This document shows positions 43,247 to 51,392 of a DNA stretch of 64,000 nucleotides, one piece after another; position 1 is the first letter of the stretch, and every line of letters begins with the position of its first letter. This stretch comes from RH-AL1 sp965277735. Lineage in GTDB: Bacteria > Pseudomonadota > Alphaproteobacteria > Rhizobiales > Beijerinckiaceae. Made by a program: the position numbers and the translations under genes. The notes under the pieces were generated by a model. The model worked only from the letters and a program-made list of their open reading frames with translations, ran no database searches and was not told the DNA's origin. The stretch covers positions 372,001-436,000 of the forward strand of contig CBDIDO010000002.1 of assembly GCA_965277735.1 (NCBI GenBank), read 5' to 3'.

Positions 43247-43663
43247 TTGCGCCTCTGGCTCCGCGTCGTCGTCACGCTCGTTCTGGCCCCGCTGATCTGG
43301 CAGGCGGCAGCGATCTATCTCGGCGCCAATCAGGGTGGCGATCCCGGCGACTTGGCGACCAAGTCGCTTCTCCTGCTGCCGAGCCTCTACCTGACCTACA
43401 CGCTGCCGGCGCTCGCAATCGTCGCGCTTCTCCTCGTTCCGCTCGATCGGCTACTCGCCCTCGTCGGCGCCGATCTTCTCGTCGTGGGGGCCGCGCCGAT
43501 CGTCGCGATGCTGGTGCCGACCCTGCTCGGGTTCGTCATCCACGATCCGCGTCTCCATGCCGCCGGCATCGCCACGCTTGCCTTCGTTTACGGCCTCGTC
43601 TTTGGCCTCACCGTGCGCGAACCGCGCGCCACGCCTACACCTTTCAAGGATCGACCCGCATGA
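43247..43663 (+). CDS. Small integral membrane protein, unknown
   Basis: 138 residues from a TTG with GAGGAG seven bases upstream; the GTG at 43205 opens the frame earlier but lacks a ribosome binding site. It has about four hydrophobic helices (VVVTLVLAPLIWQAAAIYL, SLYLTYTLPALAIVALLLVP, LLVVGAAPIVAMLVPTLLG, AAGIATLAFVYGLVFGL). No family is recognised. It overlaps the HugZ-like gene by four bases (ATGA) and is probably co-expressed. Confidence 0.65.
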   Translation: MRLWLRVVVTLVLAPLIWQAAAIYLGANQGGDPGDLATKSLLLLPSLYLTYTLPALAIVALLLVPLDRLLALVGADLLVVGAAPIVAMLVPTLLGFVIHDPRLHAAGIATLAFVYGLVFGLTVREPRATPTPFKDRPA

Positions 43664-44406
43664 GCGATGTCCAGGGGGCGTCCGATCAACCGGCGTTCGA
43701 CGCGCTGGCCGAAGCCAAGCGCCTCCTCCGCGGCACCCGCGCCGGCACCCTGGCGACCCTCAACGGGTCGGGCGACCCGTTCGCCTCGCTGGTGACGGTC
43801 GCGACCGATCCGGCCGGCGCGCCGCTGATCCTCGTCTCGCAGCTCTCCTCGCACACGCGCCACATGGACAAGGACCCGCGCGTGTCGCTGCTGCTCGCCG
43901 AGACGGGCGAGGGGGACCCGCTGGCCCATCCGCGCCTCACGCTCACCGGCACCGCCGAGAAGGTCGTCGAGCGCGAGGCGCGCAGAGCGGTGCGCGGGCG
44001 CTTCCTCGCGCGTCATCCCAAGGCCGAGCTCTATGCCGATTTCGCCGATTTCTCGTTCTGGCGGATCGCCGTCGAGCAGGTGCATCTCAACGGCGGCTTC
44101 GCGCGCGCCGCGCGCTTCCCGGGCAGCCGGCTGCTCACCCCGCTTGCCGGTGCCGACACGCTGCTTGCGGCCGAGGATGGCGCCGTCGCCCACATGAACG
44201 CCGACCACCGCGACGCGCTCGCGCTCTATGCCCAGAAGATCGCCGGCAAACCAAAGGGCGACTGGCTCGCCACCGGAATCGATCCCGACGGCATGGACCT
44301 CGCCTGCGGCGACCTCACCGCGCGCATCCCGTTCGCGACGCCGATCATGCATCCGGGCGATCTGCGCAAGGTGCTGGTCGACATGGCGAAGGCGGCGCGG
44401 AGCTAG
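43660..44406 (+). CDS. HugZ-like heme-utilisation/pyridoxamine 5'-phosphate oxidase-fold protein
   Basis: 248 residues. The split-barrel flavin-binding fold is indicated by GTRAGTLATLNGSGDPFASLVTV and SQLSSHTRHMDKDPRVSLLL; the C-terminal DUF2470 part has VAHMNADHRDALALYA. This two-part layout is that of HugZ and related proteins, some of which bind or degrade heme. The enzyme activity cannot be told from sequence. Its TAG stop overlaps the convergent BtuF-like gene stop in a CTAG. Confidence 0.88.
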   Translation: MSDVQGASDQPAFDALAEAKRLLRGTRAGTLATLNGSGDPFASLVTVATDPAGAPLILVSQLSSHTRHMDKDPRVSLLLAETGEGDPLAHPRLTLTGTAEKVVEREARRAVRGRFLARHPKAELYADFADFSFWRIAVEQVHLNGGFARAARFPGSRLLTPLAGADTLLAAEDGAVAHMNADHRDALALYAQKIAGKPKGDWLATGIDPDGMDLACGDLTARIPFATPIMHPGDLRKVLVDMAKAARS

Positions 44407-45212
44407 CCTCGGAAGGCGCCCAGCGCCACCACGATCGCATCGAGCCCGTCGGTCAGCGCTGCGGGCCCCGGCTGCAGGATCAGCGGCGACTTGATCTCGA
44501 CGATGCGGCCCGCGCGCACGGCGGGGATCATGTCCCACTCCGGCCGCGCGGCGATCTTGTCGGCCACGACCTTCTTGCCGCACCACGAGGCGAGGATCAG
44601 ATCCGGCGCCGCCGCGATCACCGCCTCCGGCGCGACGATGCGGTCCTTTGCGGCCTGCCGCCGGCGCAGTTGCGAAAACACGTCAATCCCGCCGGCGATC
44701 TCGATCAGCTCCGACACCCAGCCGATGCCGGAGATCAGCGGCTCGTCCCATTCCTCGAAATAGACTTTTGGCTTCGGGCGGCCGGCGTCGACCGACGCCG
44801 CGACGTCGGCAAGCCGCCGTTCGTAGCCCTGCGCCAGCGCCTCGGCCTTGTCGGCGGCGCCGACCAGCGCGCCGAGCGTGCGGATCATCGCCAGGATGCC
44901 GGCGATCGTGCGCTGGTTGAACGCGTGCACCGCGATGCCCTCGCGGATCAACGCCGCGGCAATCTCCGCCTGGATATCGGAGAAGGTGAGGACGAGGTCC
45001 GGCGCCAGCGCCAGGATCTTCGGCACGTCGGCGCTGACGAAGGCGCCCACGCGTGGCTTCTCCTGCCGCACGCGCGCCGGCCGCACCGCGTAGCCGGTGA
45101 CGCCGACGATGCGATCCTCCTCGCCTAGGAGGTACAGCGTCTCCACCGTCTCCTCGGTAAGGCAGACGATGCGGGCGGGCGGGAAGGCTTTCAGGTCTGC
45201 ATCACGGTGCAC
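44403..45212 (-). CDS. BtuF-like cobalamin/iron-complex binding protein without signal peptide
   Basis: The protein has 269 residues and a periplasmic-binding-protein class III fold: PPARIVCLTEETVETLYLLG, KILALAPDLVLTF, then PEAVIAAAPDLILASWCG. Members bind vitamin B12 or iron complexes for ABC importers. No signal peptide is seen and no permease or ATPase gene is nearby, so it may act in the cytoplasm. Its ATG lies 11 bases inside the end of vapC, on the same strand. Confidence 0.85.
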   Translation of the reverse strand: MHRDADLKAFPPARIVCLTEETVETLYLLGEEDRIVGVTGYAVRPARVRQEKPRVGAFVSADVPKILALAPDLVLTFSDIQAEIAAALIREGIAVHAFNQRTIAGILAMIRTLGALVGAADKAEALAQGYERRLADVAASVDAGRPKPKVYFEEWDEPLISGIGWVSELIEIAGGIDVFSQLRRRQAAKDRIVAPEAVIAAAPDLILASWCGKKVVADKIAARPEWDMIPAVRAGRIVEIKSPLILQPGPAALTDGLDAIVVALGAFRG

Positions 45213-45627
45213 GAAGCCAGGGGTTGATGACCTCCACTCCGATACCCTCGAAGTGGGTGACGTTGCGCGTCACGACCTTCAAACCATGAACACGCGCAGT
45301 GGCGGCGATGAGCGCATCGGTCAATTGCCGTTTGTCGGGCACCTGCAAGGCAGCGCATGCGCGCGCGATTGCGGGTGTGACAGGCAAAAGCCGATCTTCA
45401 AAGGAGGGCAAAACCTGCTGCTCCAGCCAGCCTCTCAAGACGTCACCTTGCACGGCGTCGCGCCGCGCGATCCGTAGAACGCCTTCTTCGATTTCGAACA
45501 GCGTTACGACTGATATGAAAAAGTGCCTGAGTTTCGCTCGTGCCCACCAAGCTTCAACGTTTCCATCAATCTTTGTCGTACGCGTTTTTCTGGTTTCAGA
45601 AATTACGTTCGTGTCCAACAGAAACAT
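45202..45627 (-). CDS. vapC: VapC-like PIN-domain toxin
   Basis: 141 residues. PIN-domain acidic residues are visible: Asp5 (FLLDTNVISE), the Glu in LFEIEEG, an Asp in LTDALIAATA and the C-terminal VTRNVTHFEGIGVEVINPW. This is the FitB-like subgroup, which cleaves RNA. Its start shares a base with the stop of the antitoxin gene (TGATG). Codon use is less GC-rich than nearby genes, in line with acquisition by transfer. Confidence 0.92.
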   Translation of the reverse strand: MFLLDTNVISETRKTRTTKIDGNVEAWWARAKLRHFFISVVTLFEIEEGVLRIARRDAVQGDVLRGWLEQQVLPSFEDRLLPVTPAIARACAALQVPDKRQLTDALIAATARVHGLKVVTRNVTHFEGIGVEVINPWLRAP

Positions 45628-45884
45628 CAGGAGAGATCGACATCGCGCGAGAAGTCGCCTGTGCGGGACGGCAACTCCGACTCCAAATCGATGTCGGCAA
45701 CGCCGGGCCTGTAAAGCGCGTCACCGAGTGTAGGACCGCCATCGATCAGTTTTTGATATGCTGCATGGGTCAATAAAACATAGGCCGGCAACCCACGATC
45801 GGTGATTGTGACTGGCCCGTCTGCGGCAGCCTTTTTCGCGCGGCCTGTGTCCTGATTGAACACGCGGCTCGAGATCGTCAGCAT
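45627..45884 (-). CDS. Phd/YefM-type antitoxin of the VapC pair
   Basis: 85 residues. The Phd/YefM DNA-binding start is recognisable (TISSRVFNQDTGRAKKAAADGP, then VTITDRGLPAYVLLTHAAYQ), followed by an acidic, disordered C-terminus (VADIDLESELPSRTGDF) that should wrap the toxin. It is the first gene of the module and probably represses its own promoter in the 45885-45950 region. The ribosome binding site is weak. Confidence 0.9.
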   Translation of the reverse strand: MLTISSRVFNQDTGRAKKAAADGPVTITDRGLPAYVLLTHAAYQKLIDGGPTLGDALYRPGVADIDLESELPSRTGDFSRDVDLS

Positions 45885-46032
45885 CGCTTACAGTCCGTTT
45901 GTAGGCACGTTCCTACATACAAGCACCACGAACCATTATCAACACCCCTCCTGCAACGGCCCATTAACCCTAATGCGGCCTAATGCTCGCGGGGGCGTGC
46001 GCCTGTGCATCGCCTCCCTTGCGCGCGTTGCT

Positions 46033-46067
46033 TCCCACGATATCCCATGCTATCCCAAATCATCCCG
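46033..46067. promoter_or_regulatory. MraZ box: four 10-bp-spaced repeats upstream of mraZ
   Basis: CCCA at 46034, 46044 and 46054 and CCCG at 46064 repeat with a period of exactly ten bases. On the minus strand this reads TGGGA-N5-TGGGA-N5-TGGGA with a fourth CGGGA, the layout described for MraZ binding sites in E. coli. It lies 86 bases before the mraZ start, so MraZ probably controls the dcw cluster from here. Confidence 0.85.
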
Positions 46068-46152
46068 TCTCGGGCCCCACTCGACCTGATCGGTGCCGCC
46101 GCGCGCGGCCCGCTCGCGCGATCCGGCGGCTCGACGGATGGGGGTGTGTGGC

Positions 46153-46638
46153 GTGGACCGGTTCGTCTCGAATTTCTCGAATCGCCTCGATGCGAAGGGC
46201 CGGGTCTCGATCCCGGCCTCGTTCAGAGCGATTCTGGCGCGGGACGGCCACGAGGGGCTCTTTCTCTACCCCTCGCTCGACACGGCAGCGGTGGACTGTG
46301 GCGGCAACGCCTTGAAGCAGGCCATCGACGACGTGCTGGCCCGCTATTCCCCCTATTCGGACCAATGGGAGACCCTCTCGGTCGCGCTCTACGGCGCGAG
46401 CGAGGTCCTGAAGATCGACGCCGAGGGCCGTGTGGTCCTTTCGGAGATGGTCAGGGCGACGGCAGGGATCACCACCGAGGTGACCTTCGTCGGCCAGGGG
46501 ATGAAGTTCCAGATCTGGGAGCCCAGCCGGTTCCGCGCGCGCTTCGAAGAGGCCAAGCTTCGATTGCGCGAGGTCCGGCAGGAATTGGGCTCCGGATACG
46601 CGGCACCCTTGCCGCGGCCTCCTGGAGCACGGGAATGA
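46153..46638 (+). CDS. mraZ: Transcriptional regulator MraZ
   Basis: 161 residues from the GTG before DRFVSNFSNRLDAKGRVSIP; an ATG five codons upstream (46138) is also possible. Two AbrB-like halves carry the DAKGRVSIPA and DAEGRVVLSE motifs, which form a ring that binds DNA. MraZ represses dcw clusters in other bacteria. The MraZ box lies upstream. The last four bases overlap rsmH (ATGA). Confidence 0.95.
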   Translation: MDRFVSNFSNRLDAKGRVSIPASFRAILARDGHEGLFLYPSLDTAAVDCGGNALKQAIDDVLARYSPYSDQWETLSVALYGASEVLKIDAEGRVVLSEMVRATAGITTEVTFVGQGMKFQIWEPSRFRARFEEAKLRLREVRQELGSGYAAPLPRPPGARE

Positions 46639-47714
46639 CGGGCGGCGGCGACCAGGGTCCGGAGGATCAGGGTGCCGCTGGCGGACCAGCCCGGCACATT
46701 CCCGTGCTCCGCGAGGAGGTCCTCGCAGCGCTGCTGCCATCCGCTGATTCGGGCGGCCTCTTCCTCGACGGCACCTTCGGCGCCGGCGGCTACACAGCAG
46801 CAATCCTCGCGCGGCCGGAAACCCGGGTCCTGGCGCTCGATCGGGACCCGACGGCAATCGCCGGCGGCGCGCAACTTGTGGATAAGTTCGGGGATCGTCT
46901 CCGCCTCGTCGAGGGCCGTTTCGCCGATCTGGCAGCGATCGCGGCTGCGGAAAACCTGGGGCCCTTCGACGGCATCTGCTTCGATGTCGGCGTCTCGTCC
47001 ATGCAGATCGACCAGGCCGATCGTGGCTTCTCCTTCATGAGGGACGGCCCGCTCGACATGCGCATGGACATGGGCGGGATGGGAAACCATGGGACGAGCG
47101 CGGCCGACATCCTGGCCGAGGCCTCCGACGAGGTGCTCGCCGACATCCTCTATCACTTCGGCGAGGAGCGGCAGTCGCGCCGCATTGCCCGCGCCATCGT
47201 GCACGACCGCGAGGCGACGCCCTTCACCTCGACGCGGCAGCTGGCCGAGCTGCTGGCGCGCCTCGTGCCCACGAAGCCGACCGACATCCATCCGGCGACG
47301 CGCACGTTCCAGGCGCTGCGCATCGCGGTCAACGACGAGCTCGGCGAGCTGGTCCACGGTCTCGCGGCGGCCGAGCGCATGCTGAAGCCGGGCGGCCGGC
47401 TCGCGATCGTGTCGTTTCACTCGCTGGAAGATCGCATCGTCAAGCAGTTCCTGGCGCGCCGCGCCGGCCGTGGCGAGGCCAAGGGCCGCCGCCTGCCGGG
47501 TGAGCCCGCGGCGACCCTGCCGAGCTTCACGCTGCCGAAGGGCCAGCCGATCGTGCCGGGCGAGGCGGAGGCCAAGTCCAATCCCCGCGCGCGCTCCGCC
47601 AAGCTCCGCACAGGCTTGCGCACCGACAATCCCGCACTTCCGCTCGAACCGGAGCTCGTGAAGCTCGCCACCCTGCCGCATCGCGCCGCGCCGAGATCGG
47701 GGAAGCCCAGATGA
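46635..47714 (+). CDS. rsmH: 16S rRNA (cytosine1402-N4)-methyltransferase
   Basis: 359 residues. RsmH methylates C1402 in the decoding centre of 16S rRNA. Motifs: HIPVLREEVLAAL at the start, the S-adenosylmethionine loop FLDGTFGAGGYTAAIL, FDVGVSSMQIDQADRGFSF and the C-terminal AIVSFHSLEDRIVKQF. It overlaps both mraZ and ftsL by ATGA junctions. The protein is somewhat longer than E. coli RsmH because of a Pro/Ala-rich tail. Confidence 0.96.
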   Translation: MTGGGDQGPEDQGAAGGPARHIPVLREEVLAALLPSADSGGLFLDGTFGAGGYTAAILARPETRVLALDRDPTAIAGGAQLVDKFGDRLRLVEGRFADLAAIAAAENLGPFDGICFDVGVSSMQIDQADRGFSFMRDGPLDMRMDMGGMGNHGTSAADILAEASDEVLADILYHFGEERQSRRIARAIVHDREATPFTSTRQLAELLARLVPTKPTDIHPATRTFQALRIAVNDELGELVHGLAAAERMLKPGGRLAIVSFHSLEDRIVKQFLARRAGRGEAKGRRLPGEPAATLPSFTLPKGQPIVPGEAEAKSNPRARSAKLRTGLRTDNPALPLEPELVKLATLPHRAAPRSGKPR

Positions 47715-48109
47715 TCCGCATCCTCAACTTCATTGCCATCGCCGCGCTGATCGGCTCGGCGATCTACGCCTATTCAATCAAGTACCAGACGATCTTCCAC
47801 GCCGAGCAGGTCGCCAGCCTGAGGGCCGAGATCAAGAAGGAGCAGGACCAGATCGGCCGGCTCCGTGCCGATTGGGGCCACCTGACGCGGCCCGAGCGCG
47901 TGCAGGCGCTCTCCGACAAGCTGCTGCCCCTCCAGCCGATGGCGCTGAACCAGATCGCGCAGGTCGAGCAGCTGCCGGCGAAGGGCGCGAGCGTCGATAC
48001 GATCGGCCGCAAGCTCGAGGATCTCGGCCTCTCGCAGACGACCGCGACCCCCGGTGACAGCGCCGCCAACAGCGCGACCCCGTCGTCCACCAAGAAGGCC
48101 CCGCGATGA
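47711..48109 (+). CDS. ftsL: Cell division protein FtsL
   Basis: 132 residues. A short cytoplasmic start, one membrane helix (FIAIAALIGSAIYAYSI) and a periplasmic coiled coil (AEQVASLRAEIKKEQDQIGR, LRADWGHLTRPERVQAL) are typical of FtsL, which joins FtsB and FtsQ to activate septal synthesis. The sequence is weakly conserved; assignment rests on topology and position between rsmH and ftsI, with ATGA overlaps on both sides. Confidence 0.88.
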   Translation: MIRILNFIAIAALIGSAIYAYSIKYQTIFHAEQVASLRAEIKKEQDQIGRLRADWGHLTRPERVQALSDKLLPLQPMALNQIAQVEQLPAKGASVDTIGRKLEDLGLSQTTATPGDSAANSATPSSTKKAPR

Positions 48110-49929
48110 CGATCCAGCCCAAAGACATCGGCGCGTGGCTGGTGCGCTCCGCCGCACGCCTCGTGCAACGCGGCCTCCGCACGGCGCAGGAGTTCAACCT
48201 GCGCGCCTTCATCAAGAACCTGTTCGCGACGCGGCTCGACAAGACGCCGCGCCGCACGATGTTCGTCGCCGCCGCCTTCGCGCTCGTCTTCATGGTGATC
48301 GCAGGGCGGCTCGTCATGTTCGGGATGAAGCCGCTGGCGGAGGACAAAGTCCGCAGCTCGGCCTCAGATCAGGTCGCCGCCGCGCGGCCCGACATCCTCG
48401 ACCGCAACGGCGAGGTGCTGGCGACCGACGTGAAGGTGATGAGCATCTTCGCCGAGCCGCGCCGGCTCATCGACAAGGACGAGGCGGTCGAGCTGCTCAC
48501 CGCCGCCCTGCCCGACGTCAACGCCGCGGAGCTGCGCAAGAAGCTCGGCTCGCGCAAGGGCTTCGTCTGGGTGAAGCGCGCCGTGACGCAGAAGGAGCAG
48601 CAGGAGGTGTTCCACCTCGGCCTTCCCGGCGTCGGCTTCCTGCCCGAGAACAAGCGCGTCTACCCCAACGGGCCGATCGCCGCGCACGTGCTCGGCTACG
48701 CCAACCTCGACGGCGTCGGCATCTCTGGGCTCGAAAAGTACATCGACACGCAGGGTCTCTCCGACCTCACCAGCATGGGCTTCAAGGTCGCCGCCGACGA
48801 CCTGAAGCCGGTGACGACGTCGCTCGACCTGCGCGCCACCTACGCGGTGCGCGACGAGCTCGAGAAAGGCATCGCCAAGTTCAAGGCCAAGAACGGCGCC
48901 GCGGCGATCCTCGACGTCAACACCGGCGAGGTCATCGCCATGGCCTCGCTGCCCGACTTCGACCCGAACCAGCCGGCCGACGCGCTCGATCCCAACAGGA
49001 TCAACCGGCTCTCGGTCGGCGTCTACGAGATGGGCTCGACCTTCAAGGCGCTGACGATCGCGATGGGTCTGCAGTCGAACAAGATCACGCTGCGCTCGGT
49101 GATCGACGCGCGCAACTCGCTGCAATACGGCCGTTTCACCATCCACGACTTCCACGCCGAGCATAAGATGATGACGGTGCCGGAGGTGTTCTATCACTCG
49201 TCGAACATCGGCGCGGCGAAGATCGCGATGATGGTCGGCATCCAGGGCCACCAGGACTTCCTGCGTTCGATGGGCCAGCTGACGCGCCTGCGCACCGAGT
49301 TGCCGGAGAGCGCCGAGCCGCTGATCCCCAAGCACTGGGGCATGCTGAACACGATCACCATCGCGTTCGGCCAGGGCATCAACGTCGCGCCCCTGCAATC
49401 CCTGATGGCGGTCGGCGCCCTGGCCAACGGCGGCCTGCTCGTCACGCCGACCTTCCTGAAGCGTTCCGTCGAGGACGCCCAGGCGAACGCGCCGCGGGTG
49501 ATCCGTCCCGAGGTGTCGGAGGCGATCCGCTACGTGATGCGGCTCAACGCCGAGGTCGGCTCGGCGCGCAACGCCAATATTCCGGGCTATTTCATCGGCG
49601 GCAAGACCGGCACCGCCGACAAGCTCGTGCACGGCCATTACGATCACGACAAGGTGTTCACCACCTTCATGGCGGTGCTGCCGGCCGACAAGCCGAAGTA
49701 CCTGTTCCTGACGCTGATGGACGAGCCGCAGGCGATCCCGGGGACGTACGGCTACCACACCGCCGCCTGGAACTCGGGCGACGTCACCGGCAAGATCATC
49801 GAGCGCGTCGCGCCGCTGCTCGGCCTGCCGCCGATGCTGAACCTGCCGCAGCTGCCCTTTCCTCTGCTGGCGCGAATGGGGTACGGCTTCGCCAATACCC
49901 CGGCCCACACAGCGGAAGGTATCCACTGA
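48106..49929 (+). CDS. ftsI: Septal transpeptidase FtsI (PBP3)
   Basis: 607 residues. A basic cytoplasmic part and one membrane helix (about 50-70) precede the pedestal domain (RPDILDRNGEVLATD). The transpeptidase motifs are Ser311 in GSTFKAL, SSN in YHSSNIGAAK and KTGTAD. FtsI cross-links septal peptidoglycan with FtsW. It overlaps ftsL by ATGA. Its TGA stop overlaps the CTG from which murE appears to start. Confidence 0.96.
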   Translation: MTIQPKDIGAWLVRSAARLVQRGLRTAQEFNLRAFIKNLFATRLDKTPRRTMFVAAAFALVFMVIAGRLVMFGMKPLAEDKVRSSASDQVAAARPDILDRNGEVLATDVKVMSIFAEPRRLIDKDEAVELLTAALPDVNAAELRKKLGSRKGFVWVKRAVTQKEQQEVFHLGLPGVGFLPENKRVYPNGPIAAHVLGYANLDGVGISGLEKYIDTQGLSDLTSMGFKVAADDLKPVTTSLDLRATYAVRDELEKGIAKFKAKNGAAAILDVNTGEVIAMASLPDFDPNQPADALDPNRINRLSVGVYEMGSTFKALTIAMGLQSNKITLRSVIDARNSLQYGRFTIHDFHAEHKMMTVPEVFYHSSNIGAAKIAMMVGIQGHQDFLRSMGQLTRLRTELPESAEPLIPKHWGMLNTITIAFGQGINVAPLQSLMAVGALANGGLLVTPTFLKRSVEDAQANAPRVIRPEVSEAIRYVMRLNAEVGSARNANIPGYFIGGKTGTADKLVHGHYDHDKVFTTFMAVLPADKPKYLFLTLMDEPQAIPGTYGYHTAAWNSGDVTGKIIERVAPLLGLPPMLNLPQLPFPLLARMGYGFANTPAHTAEGIH

Positions 49930-51392
49930 CACGTCTGGCGACCCTGCTGCCTGAGTCGGCCTGCCCCTCGGGGCTGGGCTGCATCGAGGTCGCCGGCCTC
50001 ACGGCCGACAGCCGCAAGGTCGCGCCCGGCGACGCCTTCTTCGCGCTCGCCGGCTCGAAGGCCGACGGCGCGAGCTTTATCGCGCAGGCGGTCGAGCGGG
50101 GCGCGGTGGCGATCGTCGCCGACCATCAGCCGCGGACACCGCTGCCGCCCGGCGTCGCCTGCATCCTGGTCGACGATGCGCGCCATGCGCTGGCGCGCGC
50201 AGCTGCCACCTTCCATCCCGGGCAGCCCGAGACCATCGCGGCCATCACCGGGACCAGCGGGAAGACCTCGGTCGCCGCCTTCTGCCGGCAGATCTGGGCG
50301 CATCTCGGCCTGCAGGCCGCCTCGCTCGGCACGATCGGCATCGTCGCGCCGAACGGCAGCGTCTACGGCTCGCTGACGACGCCCGACCCGATCGCCCTGC
50401 ACGAGAGCCTCGACCGGCTCGCCGACGACGGCGTCACGCATCTCGCGATGGAGGCCTCCTCGCATGGGATCGAGCAGCGCCGCCTCGACGGCGTCCGGCT
50501 CGCCGCGGCGGCCTTCACCAACCTGTCGCGCGACCACCTCGACTATCACGGCACGATCGACGCGTATCTCGCCGCCAAGATGCGCCTGTTCGACACACTG
50601 CTGCCCGCGGGCAAGCCGGCGATCGTCAACGCCGACAGCGACATGGCGGACAAGGTCGTCGCCGTCTGCCGGGCCCATAAGCTCGATATCGTCGACGTCG
50701 GCCGCAGGGGCCATCGCCTGCGCCTCGTCGACGTCCGGCCCGACGACCTCGCGGCCGTGCTCACGCTCGAGGTCGACGGCCGCCGCCGCGAGGCGCGCCT
50801 GCCGCTCGCCGGCGAGTTCCAGGTCCAGAATGCCCTCGTCGCGGCCGCGATCTGCCTCGCCACAGGCGGCGAGACCGAGGCGGTGCTCGCGGCGCTCGGT
50901 ACGCTCGAGGGCGCGCCGGGGCGGCTGCAACTCGTCGGCCGCCGCGGCACGGCCCCAGTCTTCGTCGATTACGCCCACAAGCCAGACGCGCTCGACAAAG
51001 TGCTCAAGACCCTGCGCCCGCTGACCAGGCACACGCTAACCGTCGTCTTCGGCTGCGGCGGCGACCGCGACCAGGGCAAGCGCCCGATCATGGGCGAGAT
51101 CGCCGCGCGGCTCGCCGACATCGTCATCGTGACCGACGACAACCCGCGCTCCGAGGAGCCAGCGGCGATCCGCCGCGCGATCCTCGACGGCACCAAAGGC
51201 GGCAACGCGCGCGTGTTCGAGATCGCCGACCGCGCCAAGGCCATCGAGGAGGGCGTCGACGCGCTGCTGGAAGGGGACGTCCTTGTCATCGCCGGCAAGG
51301 GCCACGAGACCGGGCAGATCGTCGGCGGCACCGTGCTCCCCTTCTCCGACCTTGACGCCGCTCGCCTCGCTTTGCAGAAGCACGCCCGATGA
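49926..51392 (+). CDS. murE: UDP-MurNAc-L-Ala-D-Glu:meso-diaminopimelate ligase, CTG start
   Basis: 488 residues if read from the CTG at 49926, which overlaps the ftsI stop as CTGA and has GGAAGG six bases upstream. There is no in-frame ATG, GTG or TTG before 50106; starting there would delete the first 60 residues, including the MurE N-terminal domain (GLTADSRKVAPGDAFFALAG). ATP site: GTSGKTSVA. The DNPR motif (TDDNPRSEEP) marks use of meso-diaminopimelate. MurE adds the third residue of the stem peptide in the cytoplasm. It overlaps murF by ATGA. Confidence 0.92.
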   Translation: MTRLATLLPESACPSGLGCIEVAGLTADSRKVAPGDAFFALAGSKADGASFIAQAVERGAVAIVADHQPRTPLPPGVACILVDDARHALARAAATFHPGQPETIAAITGTSGKTSVAAFCRQIWAHLGLQAASLGTIGIVAPNGSVYGSLTTPDPIALHESLDRLADDGVTHLAMEASSHGIEQRRLDGVRLAAAAFTNLSRDHLDYHGTIDAYLAAKMRLFDTLLPAGKPAIVNADSDMADKVVAVCRAHKLDIVDVGRRGHRLRLVDVRPDDLAAVLTLEVDGRRREARLPLAGEFQVQNALVAAAICLATGGETEAVLAALGTLEGAPGRLQLVGRRGTAPVFVDYAHKPDALDKVLKTLRPLTRHTLTVVFGCGGDRDQGKRPIMGEIAARLADIVIVTDDNPRSEEPAAIRRAILDGTKGGNARVFEIADRAKAIEEGVDALLEGDVLVIAGKGHETGQIVGGTVLPFSDLDAARLALQKHAR

